In this document: positions 1 to 6,281 of the stretch, one piece after another | Layout: each line of letters begins with the position of its first letter | How positions within the stretch are numbered: the stretch's first letter is position 1 | Assembly (NCBI GenBank): GCA_029244465.1 | Contig: JAQWQN010000148.1 | Span: 1-12,850, forward strand | Origin: Pseudomonadales bacterium | GTDB taxonomy: Bacteria; Pseudomonadota; Gammaproteobacteria; Pseudomonadales; Azotimanducaceae | Reading direction: 5' to 3' | Length of the DNA: 12,850 nt | Notes under the pieces: model-generated | What the model saw: only the letters and a program-made list of their open reading frames with translations | Told to the model about the DNA's origin: nothing | Databases searched by the model: none | Made by a program: the position numbers and the translations under genes

Positions 1-452
1 AGTAGTTCCTTAACCTGATCGCTGAGGCTGGTATAGGCTTCATACATGTTGGCAAATAACGTATCTCCACCGCCAGAGGCTGGCGTCTCAGTAATGTAGA
101 GAGCGGATGCCAAAGGCGGAATCGGCTCACATGAGAGGTCGGTGTGCCACGCCTCCCCGTTCGCAACTTTAGTCTTCGGCGTGATGTTGATATCAAATAT
201 CTCAGGATCACCCGGCCGCCCGAGATTTGTTTTCGCTGGATGTGTTTGCAAATCTCCCCACAGTCGCGCGAAACCTTTGTGCTGCTCTCTCGTCATTGTT
301 TGCTCGCGAAAGACCAATACCAAGTGCTCACGAAAGGCCGTCTTGATCTCGCTCACTTGAGTTGCATCTAGATTGGCCAGATCCACACCCCCTATTTCAG
401 CGCCTAACTTTGGCGTGATCATCGCGACGTCGATCGATTGATAATCCACCAT
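1..452 (-). CDS. TauD/TfdA-family Fe(II)/2-oxoglutarate-dependent dioxygenase, N-terminal part (cut by window edge)
   Basis: Reading the minus strand from ATG at 452-450 gives 150 codons open to the window edge, so the C-terminal part, including the distal iron-binding His and the 2-oxoglutarate-binding Arg, is not visible. The family signature is clear: an early LGAEIGGVDL segment (residues 16-25), a REHLVLVFREQ stretch (41-51), the first two iron ligands in WHTDLS (His103, Asp105), and ASGGGDTLFANMYEAY (125-140). These enzymes couple 2-oxoglutarate decarboxylation to hydroxylation of a substrate such as taurine, a sulfonate or an aryloxyalkanoate; the substrate cannot be told here. The start overlaps the stop of the upstream selenoprotein gene by one base (TGATG), and I see no Shine-Dalgarno sequence of its own, so translation is probably coupled. 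Family assignment is firm and the precise function is unknown. Confidence 0.9.
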   Translation of the reverse strand, partial: MVDYQSIDVAMITPKLGAEIGGVDLANLDATQVSEIKTAFREHLVLVFREQTMTREQHKGFARLWGDLQTHPAKTNLGRPGDPEIFDINITPKTKVANGEAWHTDLSCEPIPPLASALYITETPASGGGDTLFANMYEAYTSLSDQVKEL

Positions 453-979
453 CAAGTCGCGCAGTATTTGGGTTCTAGATCCAAGACCTTCAGCAGCCTG
501 CCAAAACCGATGTACTGCCCGATCATCATGCCCAGTTCCAGAATCTCTGGATCATTGAACACCTCGTGAAGTTCCGCAAAGAAGGCATCGTCAATAGCGT
601 GGTGGTTTTGTGCCATCAGTTCAGCGTACTGCAAGGCCAACTGCTCGCGGCGTGTATACCCGTTCTCTGCTTCATCCAGCTGTGCAATCTTGTCTTCGGT
701 CAGACCCTTTTCCATCGCCGATGGAAAGCGCGCGTTTAGTCACGTGAAGCAATCATTGAGTCGGGCGATCTTAAGTCTCACCAGTTCTTTTAAGTCAGGC
801 TCAACTATACCCACCTGATGGGCGGGGAAGTAAAACGAATAGTAAGCGTCGAACATTTCTGGGAGGTGCGCGGTCGCTCTCATCACGCCCGTGTCTGATC
901 CCTGTGCTTCAAGCGCTTGCACTTGCGCCCGTTTATCCGCCGGTAGTCTCTCATCAGTGAGCAATTCTATTCGCGCCAT
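452..979 (-). CDS. Selenocysteine-containing carboxymuconolactone decarboxylase/AhpD-like protein (CxxU), TGA read through at 742-740
   Basis: Read with the in-frame TGA (742-740) as selenocysteine, this gives one 175-residue CMD/AhpD-fold protein. Before the TGA lies the N-terminal helical part ending KELVRLKIARLNDCFT; after it, in the same frame and with no indel, LNARFPSAMEKGLTEDKIA and a normal C-terminal half ending YIGFGRLLKVLDLEPK. The motif is Cys77-Phe-Thr-Sec80, with Glu65 twelve residues before Cys77. In mycobacterial AhpD the catalytic Glu118, Cys130 and Cys133 have the same spacing, so Sec replaces the second redox cysteine. The AhpD His137 position is Arg84. The likely role is a thiol/peroxide oxidoreductase; some family members instead decarboxylate lactones. 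Start ATG 979 is chosen for its GGAGGG site; an earlier in-frame ATG at 1045 has none as good. A SECIS-like hairpin follows the TGA. A nonsense mutation is the alternative, but position and hairpin argue against it. Confidence 0.87.
709..727 (-). promoter_or_regulatory. Bacterial SECIS-like hairpin downstream of the TGA codon
   Basis: On the minus strand TTTCCATC (727-720), loop GGC (719-717), GATGGAAA (716-709) forms a perfect 8-bp stem with a 3-nt loop. The loop starts 20 nt after the TGA, with G as its first two bases. Known bacterial SECIS elements lie inside the coding region just after UGA, with a small apical loop carrying a G near its start at roughly this distance, where SelB binds. 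The whole hairpin is also coding sequence (F-P-S-A-M-E), as expected for bacteria. Confidence 0.82.
740..742 (-). other. In-frame TGA, predicted selenocysteine codon (Sec80)
   Basis: Codons around it on the minus strand read TGC TTC ACG TGA CTA AAC GCG CGC, that is C-F-T-U-L-N-A-R. The TGA sits where CMD/AhpD proteins carry the second Cys of CxxC. No frameshift is needed to join the two halves of the domain. Confidence 0.87.
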
Positions 980-1101
980 CGGTCCCTCCAGGGTATAAAA
1001 TTCCAACTCTCGTTGCCGGGGTTTTCGAGTTTCAAAACTAACCAATTCAACGAAAGTACACTATCCTTATTATATCGGAACATTTCCTGGGAGTTACACC
1101 G
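980..1101. promoter_or_regulatory. Divergent promoter region with a perfect -10 TATAAT (minus strand)
   Basis: This 122-bp gap separates the selenoprotein gene (minus) from the aminotransferase gene (plus). On the minus strand TATAAT at 1074-1069 is a perfect -10 box; no good -35 is visible at 17 bp, and the leader would be about 80 nt. On the plus strand the same AT-rich core gives TATTAT (1068-1073) or TTATAT (1070-1075) as a possible -10 for the aminotransferase, with GGGAG (1090-1094 region) as its ribosome site. One shared core could serve both directions. Confidence 0.45.
984..989 (-). promoter_or_regulatory. Strong Shine-Dalgarno that sets the selenoprotein start
   Basis: GGAGGG on the minus strand lies four bases before ATG at 979-977. 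It selects this ATG over the upstream in-frame ATG at 1045, which would add 22 charged residues outside the usual family N-terminus. Confidence 0.75.
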
Positions 1102-2475
1102 ATGTCTGAACATCCCCTAATTTCTAAATATCGTCACTTCTCACCCGCTTCCGCTGCGCTTGGAGAACGAGCTCGAAGCGTATTCCCAGGCGGCGATACT
1201 CGATCAAGTGCGCACTACGGACCTTACCCTCTTGTTATGGAAGAAGCCTCCGGCTGTCGTCTCCGCGATATCGATGGCAACGAAGTCTTGGACTTCATGA
1301 ATAATTTCACGTCGCTCATCCACGGTCATGCACAACCTGACGTTGTCGCCGCGGTCCAAAAGCAAGTCGCAAAAGGATCCGCCTACGCGGCGCCCAACGC
1401 CGATCAAATAGAGCTTGCCGAACTCATCGTCGAGCGCGTGCCTTCAATTGAACAACTCAGATTCACAAGCTCAGGTACCGAAGGGACATTGATGGCTATC
1501 CGCTGCGCCCGTGCTGCAACTGGTCGCCAAAAGATTATGAAAATGGAAGGCGGTTATCACGGTAGCTATGAACTAGCGGAAGTCAGTCTCGTGCCGTTCC
1601 CAGATCGGCGTGGCGAGCTCGATGCACCCGCTGCGACTGCCGTTGACGGGAGTTTTCCGGAGAGCGTGCTGGGTGATACGGTGGTGTGCCCTTACAACGA
1701 ACCGGCACGAGCGCACGCGCTCATTGATGCACATGCGCATGAACTCGCAGCCGTTATCGTCGAACCGGTACTCGGGTCTATGGGCATGATTGCCGCCACG
1801 CAGGAATTCCTCACAACCTTGCGTCAAGTAACCGCCCGTCACGGCATCGTCCTCATCTTTGATGAGGTGATTACATTGCGTCTAAGCGAAGGCGGCGCCC
1901 AGAAGAACTACGGCGTGACACCCGATCTCACGTGCATGGGTAAGATCATCGGAGGCGGACTTCCCGTCGGAGGCGTTGGGGGTGATAGAGCACTCATGCA
2001 GCTTTTTAGCCCGGAGCAAAAAAGTCCGGTGATGCACGCGAGCACCTTCAGCGGCAACGCGTTGACGATGGCTGCAGGTCGAGCAGCGATGCTCGCCTAT
2101 ACTGATGCAGACGCGACGCGGCTCAATACGATGGGCGAAAATCTACGTGAAGGGTTTAATCAGGCATTCGCCCAAGCCGGCTTAAAGGCACGCGCACTCG
2201 GATCTGGATCGTTAACGAATCTACATTTCACCGCCGACGACATACATGATTCTCGAGATGCGTTTACTGGCATGGTTGCAGCCGGTCAACTCACGAACTT
2301 GCTCCACTTAACCATGATCCGTCACGGGGTCATGTCAGCGACGAGATTGATGTATTGCACGAGTACGGCCATGACCGATACCGAAATCGAGAGCGCCGTC
2401 ACCGCCCTACATGAATCCCTCGCGGAGCTCAGACCTTACATAGAGGCAGATTGGCCGGCGTTACTCGCCTCGTAG
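1102..2475 (+). CDS. Class III PLP-dependent aminotransferase, glutamate-1-semialdehyde 2,1-aminomutase-like
   Basis: 457 residues, full length for fold-type I class III aminotransferases. Visible motifs in order: FPGGDTRSS (28-36), SSGTEG phosphate-binding turn (123-128), GGYHGSYE (150-157), FDEV with the cofactor-ring Asp (253-256), and GKIIGGGLPVGG with the Schiff-base Lys281. It resembles glutamate-1-semialdehyde aminomutase (HemL), but the segment after FDEV reads ITLRLSEGGAQ instead of the usual MTGFR-type sequence. It is therefore more likely one of the HemL-like paralogues acting on another amino or keto substrate than the tetrapyrrole housekeeping enzyme. A GGGAG site lies upstream of the ATG. 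It is divergent from the selenoprotein operon, and its last 40 bases overlap the convergent globin gene. Confidence 0.88.
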   Translation: MSEHPLISKYRHFSPASAALGERARSVFPGGDTRSSAHYGPYPLVMEEASGCRLRDIDGNEVLDFMNNFTSLIHGHAQPDVVAAVQKQVAKGSAYAAPNADQIELAELIVERVPSIEQLRFTSSGTEGTLMAIRCARAATGRQKIMKMEGGYHGSYELAEVSLVPFPDRRGELDAPAATAVDGSFPESVLGDTVVCPYNEPARAHALIDAHAHELAAVIVEPVLGSMGMIAATQEFLTTLRQVTARHGIVLIFDEVITLRLSEGGAQKNYGVTPDLTCMGKIIGGGLPVGGVGGDRALMQLFSPEQKSPVMHASTFSGNALTMAAGRAAMLAYTDADATRLNTMGENLREGFNQAFAQAGLKARALGSGSLTNLHFTADDIHDSRDAFTGMVAAGQLTNLLHLTMIRHGVMSATRLMYCTSTAMTDTEIESAVTALHESLAELRPYIEADWPALLAS

Positions 2476-2870
2476 ACACTCACCTCGGTTAGAATTCGGT
2501 CAACTCTTTGTTGCCAGGCTTCGGCATTGGTCGTCTGCCAGCGATCACCAAGACACGATTGCGCGACCGCAACCACCGCATCTAAGAACGACTGGTACAT
2601 GTTCGACGTTGCACCATAAGCATTCAGATGATTTTCAAGCTCCCATTCCAGATAAGAGCCAGGACCGAAATGATCGTCTGTGAAGAGAAGCTCGAGCACC
2701 TGTTCAAACATGCGCCCTTGCATGTGCACATCTGAGTGACTCATCAAAGCCTGGCCGTCTTCGCTCACGGCAAAAAACCGCTGGTAAACCAAAGGCACGA
2801 TATCTCCTTGAGATTCTGCGATGATCGCCAAATCCCCGAGCACAACTTCAATCGCCACTGCTGATTCCAT
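2436..2870 (-). CDS. Globin-like protein (single-domain globin)
   Basis: 144 residues, the usual size for a single-domain globin and entirely helical in character. VYQRFFAVSEDGQALMS (28-44) matches the B/C-helix region, MQGRMFEQVLELL (50-62) the E helix, and ENHLNAYGATSNMYQSFLDAV (79-99) the F/G region, with His81 as candidate proximal haem ligand. Globins bind haem and O2, NO or related ligands, or act as sensors; no reductase or signalling domain is attached. GGGA lies about ten bases before the ATG. The stop (TAA, 2438-2436) lies within the 3' end of the convergent aminotransferase gene, a 40-bp tail-to-tail overlap. The assignment rests on pattern recognition of a divergent family, so moderate confidence. 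Confidence 0.65.
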   Translation of the reverse strand: MESAVAIEVVLGDLAIIAESQGDIVPLVYQRFFAVSEDGQALMSHSDVHMQGRMFEQVLELLFTDDHFGPGSYLEWELENHLNAYGATSNMYQSFLDAVVAVAQSCLGDRWQTTNAEAWQQRVDRILTEVSVYEASNAGQSASM

Positions 2871-2930
2871 CTGTTATATCCCTTAGCCACCGTAGGCAGA
2901 TTAGGCCGTCTCTGATCACTTTATGTCACG

Positions 2931-2947
2931 TTTCGCGTATTGCGAAA
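2931..2947. repeat. Perfect inverted repeat 6-5-6, operator-like
   Basis: TTTCGC-GTATT-GCGAAA in the intergenic region between the divergent globin and LLM genes. Such 17-bp dyads are typical of dimeric repressor or activator sites. No regulator gene is nearby, so the binder is unknown. Confidence 0.4.
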
Positions 2948-3028
2948 TCCTAGGCATTGATTGACTTACGGCGTCACCGATTGCTACTTGCTGCCAGCGC
3001 TCAGCAACAAATACAGCTCAGTAAAACT

Positions 3029-3045
3029 ACACATTGCGCATGTGT
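3029..3045. repeat. Second perfect inverted repeat 6-5-6, operator-like
   Basis: ACACAT-TGCGC-ATGTGT, ending 43 bases before the LLM oxidoreductase start. It has the same 6-5-6 geometry as the dyad at 2931-2947 but a different sequence, so the two need not bind one protein. Its place just upstream of the gene fits control of the LLM-P450 unit. Confidence 0.42.
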
Positions 3046-3088
3046 TTAGCCAGTATATCCCTATTCACCACCATCACGCGGGGTTGTA

Positions 3089-3925
3089 ATGCAGTTCGGA
3101 ATCAAAACACCACCACAACATTGTGCATGGCAGGACATGGTCGCGATATGGCAGGCCACCGACGAAATTCCAGTCTTTTCTAGCTGCTGGAACTTTGATC
3201 ACTTTTACCCGCTTGTTGGCGACGAGACGGGGCCTTGCATGGAAGCCTGGGTAACGCTGTCAGCACTTGCTGCGATGACTAAACGGGTGCGCATCGGGTG
3301 TATGGTCAACGGTGCACCCTATCGCCACCCTGCCGTGATCGCCAACATGGCAGCGACGTTGGACATCGTCTCCGACGGCAGGCTCAACCTCGGTCTGGGC
3401 GCCGGCTGGCACGAAGGTGAGTGTGCCGCTTATGGCATCGATCTATTACCCATCGGGCAAAGGATGGATCGTTTTGAGGAAAGCGTGCAAATCGTCCGCA
3501 GCCTCCTTCGAGAAGAAACCACCAGTTTCAACGGTAAATACTATGCCCTGACAGACGCAAGATGCGAGCCCAAAGGTCCCCAACGGAATGGTCCACCGAT
3601 TATCATTGGCGGTGGCGGGGAGAAACGTACGCTACGTATTGCGGCCCGATACGCGGACCACTGGAACCTGCCGTTTGCGAGTCCTGAACAGTTCCACGCC
3701 AAGCACGATGTTCTCCAACAACACTGCGCAGCTGTGGGGCGTGACATCAGCGAGATAGAGTGTTCCGTCCAAGTCGCGCTGACCGCTGACCAAGACCCCA
3801 ACGAATCAGCAGCTGTCGCGGCAGCATTGCGTGCGGTTGGGGTTGATACGGTCATCTATTCGCTGCGCAACCCATACCGCGTTGCCATCCTCGAACCTCT
3901 CGCAAGAGCGCTGGAACGTATCTGA
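3089..3925 (+). CDS. LLM-class flavin/F420-dependent oxidoreductase
   Basis: 278 residues, a luciferase-like (bacterial luciferase fold) oxidoreductase. Signature segments: MQFGIKTPPQ N-terminal strand, TKRVRIGCMVNGAPYRHPAV (64-83), ATLDIVSDGRLNLGLGAGWHEGE (89-111), GQRMDRFEESVQIVRSLL (123-140), and PPIIIGGGGEKRTLRIAARYAD (169-190). The GAGWHE and IIIGGGGEKRTL pieces are typical of the LLM group annotated as F420-dependent, but FMN use cannot be excluded from sequence. Members oxidise or reduce small organic molecules. A GGGG stretch a few bases before ATG is a weak ribosome site. The P450 gene starts 23 bases after the stop, so the two are probably co-transcribed and may act on one substrate (inference). 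Confidence 0.88.
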   Translation: MQFGIKTPPQHCAWQDMVAIWQATDEIPVFSSCWNFDHFYPLVGDETGPCMEAWVTLSALAAMTKRVRIGCMVNGAPYRHPAVIANMAATLDIVSDGRLNLGLGAGWHEGECAAYGIDLLPIGQRMDRFEESVQIVRSLLREETTSFNGKYYALTDARCEPKGPQRNGPPIIIGGGGEKRTLRIAARYADHWNLPFASPEQFHAKHDVLQQHCAAVGRDISEIECSVQVALTADQDPNESAAVAAALRAVGVDTVIYSLRNPYRVAILEPLARALERI

Positions 3926-3939
3926 TAACACCCCTTTTT

Positions 3940-3944
3940 GGAGG
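3940..3944 (+). promoter_or_regulatory. Shine-Dalgarno supporting a TTG start for the P450
   Basis: GGAGG is followed by four A bases and then TTG at 3949. The next in-frame ATG at 3967 has no such site, so the rare TTG start is preferred. Confidence 0.75.
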
Positions 3945-3948
3945 AAAA

Positions 3949-5238
3949 TTGAGCGAAATCAATCGCATGGCCTCGCCCGTATGTCCCGCAAGTCTTGCCG
4001 ACGCGACGCTGGCTGACCCGGAAGTCCTGGAGTGCCCCTACCCAACTTATGCACTCCTGCGGGAAGAAGCGCCCGTGTTCAAGGACCCTAATACCGGAAT
4101 CTACGTTGTGTCTCGATACGAGGATCAACGCAAAATCGCATTAGACTACGATAATTTCTCGAACTTTCGATACTCAAACGACCACAGCACCCTCAAGGGC
4201 AACGCGCGTTTGGCACACGAGCGCTTCTTAGAAAAAGGTTGGGTTCCAGGCGCATCCTTGGCGGCCAGAGACGACCCCAATCACAAACAAATGCGTGCCA
4301 TCTTCGATCAGGCGTTTCGACCCAAGAGAATTAAAGCGATCGATGCGGACGTGGAAAAACTCGCCTACCAACTCATGGCAGAATTTATCGATGATGGGCA
4401 CTGCAATTTTGTCCATCAATATGCGGTGCCACTGCCGCTATTCATCATTTGCCAGCAAATGGGTGCCGACATGAACGATGTTTGGCAGATCAAAAAATGG
4501 ACAGATGGATGGATCAAAGGGCTATCCATCGGCCTATCCGCAGACGAAACACTCTACTACACAGATTTAGAGATAGAGGCACAGCACTACTTTCAGGCAA
4601 TCTTTGATCGACTGCGCAAGACACCAGATGATTCTCTTTTGTCAGACCTTGTCAACCTAGAAGTGCCCGGTTGGGGTCGAACCCTGACCAACAACGAATT
4701 GCACGCGGAGATGATGCAAGACACTTTCGTCGGCGGATCAGAGACCACCACGAACGCGTTGGCCGCGGGTCTTATGCTTCTCGACAAGGACCGGTCCGTT
4801 TGGCAGCAACTCAGCGCAAATCCGGAGAAATACCTCAAGACATTCTGCGACGAAGTCGTGCGCCTCGAAACGCCAACGCAAGGCATGATGCGTATCACTA
4901 AAAACGACTATGAACTACACGGCGTACTGATCCCGAAGGGCGCACAGGTGGACCTCCGTTACGCCTCCGGAAATCGAGATCCCCGACATTTTGAGAATCC
5001 AGAAGCGATCAACCTGGAGCGAAAAAATGCGGGCAGCCATCTCGGCTTCAGCACCGGTACGCACTACTGTCTTGGCGCCCCACTCGCACGGCGCGAACTG
5101 TACTGGGGCTTCAAAGCATTTATCGACTCCGTCGACGATTTTTCGCTCGTTCCCGAAAAAAACAATCTGCGCCACCTGCCTAATTACAGTCTAAGAATTC
5201 TGAAAGAACTACACATCGAGTTCAGCGCGAGAACATGA
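3949..5238 (+). CDS. Cytochrome P450 (first of two)
   Basis: 429 residues, a soluble bacterial class I-type P450 with no N-terminal membrane segment. I-helix oxygen-activation motif VGGSETTT (261-268), K-helix ExxR as EVVR (302-305), and haem loop FSTGTHYCLG with thiolate Cys374. These enzymes insert one oxygen atom from O2 and need a ferredoxin and reductase, neither of which is in the window. It starts with TTG behind a strong GGAGG site. It directly follows the LLM oxidoreductase gene in an apparent operon. It is clearly different from the second P450 at 6282-7532, so it is not a recent duplicate. The family within the P450 superfamily and the substrate are unknown; the hydrophobic-catabolism setting suggests a terpenoid, steroid or similar compound. 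Confidence 0.95.
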   Translation: MSEINRMASPVCPASLADATLADPEVLECPYPTYALLREEAPVFKDPNTGIYVVSRYEDQRKIALDYDNFSNFRYSNDHSTLKGNARLAHERFLEKGWVPGASLAARDDPNHKQMRAIFDQAFRPKRIKAIDADVEKLAYQLMAEFIDDGHCNFVHQYAVPLPLFIICQQMGADMNDVWQIKKWTDGWIKGLSIGLSADETLYYTDLEIEAQHYFQAIFDRLRKTPDDSLLSDLVNLEVPGWGRTLTNNELHAEMMQDTFVGGSETTTNALAAGLMLLDKDRSVWQQLSANPEKYLKTFCDEVVRLETPTQGMMRITKNDYELHGVLIPKGAQVDLRYASGNRDPRHFENPEAINLERKNAGSHLGFSTGTHYCLGAPLARRELYWGFKAFIDSVDDFSLVPEKNNLRHLPNYSLRILKELHIEFSART

Positions 5239-5262
5239 TGCAAACCATCGTCCAAACTAGGC

Positions 5263-5268
5263 TAGAAT
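5263..5268 (+). promoter_or_regulatory. Possible -10 box (TAGAAT) before the DUF2889 gene
   Basis: TAGAAT lies 29 bases before the ATG at 5298 in the short gap after the P450 gene; no convincing -35 is seen. It may give the DUF2889 gene its own transcript in addition to read-through. Confidence 0.25.
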
Positions 5269-5297
5269 AGCGGCCGCCTCTCTTTTAGCGAATCTCT

Positions 5298-6272
5298 ATG
5301 GAATTGGTTTGTAACCCAAAGGGCCATGCCCCCGTGCGCCGCCCAAACAGCGTGCGCCGCACATCGACTCTTGATTCGACCTGGCCTGACGGTCACGGCA
5401 CAAACATGCATATCGAAGGCCGTTGTCGAGATCTCATCACACGCGCTGATAGTGCGGATCATGAAGTGGCACGCTATGACGAGATGTCAGCCGAACTCAA
5501 CCCAGAACGCCTGATCAAGAACGTGCGCAGTAATCGCGTCGACCTGTCTGCGCTTGTCGGCGCCCGCGGCGGCGGCCATCTCCGCGCTGTGTTAGACGAG
5601 AAGATTCATGAAGAACGAGTCAATGGCACACCTCTATATTTACTGTTAGATGATATCTCCGGTGTCAGTTTGGTCTCAGGATGGGCTTGGTCGCGTTGGG
5701 ATTTAGATTGGATGGAAGATAGCGACTTCGACAACTTCGAGTCTCGCCGCACGATGATGGAAAACGTCTGCACGGGTTTCGCGACCGGTAATAGCGCGCT
5801 GACCGAAGTGCGGCCACCCGACAACAATCCACAAGTCGTGCCTCTACCTAATCCAGAGGATTTACTAAGTTGGCACGAATTACCAACGATCAGGCATGCC
5901 GGCTTTCGCCGCGCTCGTCGCATCGATGTTTGGGTGGCAGATAATGCGATACAGATCGATGTTGGATTCCAAGACAGTGCGAGTGATCCGAAGCTCGATC
6001 GCGTCGCGATCCATGAGTACCATGTTACCGGCAGCGCCGACCTTGAAACCCTAGAACTGACACGAATTGACGCAATCCCTCATGTGTTGCCTTTTCCGGA
6101 GTGTCCAGGTGCAATCGCCAACATCCAAAAAATGATCGGCACGTCTTTGCTCGACATGCGCGCGAGGGTGATCGAAACACTACCTGGGGTGCTTGGCTGC
6201 ACTCATTTGAATGATGTTTTGCGCAGTTTAGCTGAGGTTCCCTCTCTTGCTGAGCGGGTAAGTGTGACCTAG
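5298..6272 (+). CDS. DUF2889 family protein
   Basis: 324 residues, recognised from the family's conserved ends: SVRRTSTLDSTWPDG near the start (18-32), the pair of central blocks beginning HEVARYD, and the C-terminal GCTHLNDVLRSLAEVP (300-315), which carries a conserved Cys-Thr-His. No biochemical activity is established for the family as far as I know; members recur beside steroid, terpenoid and aromatic catabolism genes, which fits the P450 and LLM genes upstream. There is no signal peptide or membrane segment. It begins 59 bases after the P450 stop, with no strong ribosome site. The gene ends nine bases from the stop of the convergent CYP153-like gene, and no terminator hairpin is visible between them. 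Confidence 0.75.
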   Translation: MELVCNPKGHAPVRRPNSVRRTSTLDSTWPDGHGTNMHIEGRCRDLITRADSADHEVARYDEMSAELNPERLIKNVRSNRVDLSALVGARGGGHLRAVLDEKIHEERVNGTPLYLLLDDISGVSLVSGWAWSRWDLDWMEDSDFDNFESRRTMMENVCTGFATGNSALTEVRPPDNNPQVVPLPNPEDLLSWHELPTIRHAGFRRARRIDVWVADNAIQIDVGFQDSASDPKLDRVAIHEYHVTGSADLETLELTRIDAIPHVLPFPECPGAIANIQKMIGTSLLDMRARVIETLPGVLGCTHLNDVLRSLAEVPSLAERVSVT

Positions 6273-6281
6273 TCCGGCCTC

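Noticed and set aside
142..371. Two plus-strand open frames of 72 and 75 codons
   Set aside because: They are antisense to the TauD/TfdA-family gene, which has clear iron-ligand motifs on the minus strand.
535..555. Small perfect dyad TCCAGA-ATC-TCTGGA
   Set aside because: It lies within selenoprotein coding sequence away from any promoter and is short enough to be chance.
452..715. A separate 87-residue gene starting at ATG 715
   Set aside because: There is no ribosome site, the ATG is within the hairpin arm, and the product is only the C-terminal half of a CMD domain in the same frame as the upstream half.
452..979. Frameshift or pseudogene explanation for the broken CMD gene
   Set aside because: No indel is needed, the only lesion is TGA exactly at a catalytic Cys, the downstream half shows no decay, and a SECIS-like hairpin follows. 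A point nonsense mutation remains possible but less likely.
740..1045. A stand-alone 101-residue CMD protein ending at the TGA, starting at 1045
   Set aside because: It would end one residue short of the second redox position and lack the rest of the fold; and GGAGGG supports the start at 979, not 1045.
4671..5194. Short open frames inside the first P450
   Set aside because: They overlap the I-helix and haem-binding codons of a well-supported P450 in another frame.
6273..6281. A terminator between the convergent DUF2889 and CYP153-like genes
   Set aside because: Only nine bases separate the stops, and no GC-rich hairpin with a T-run is visible there.
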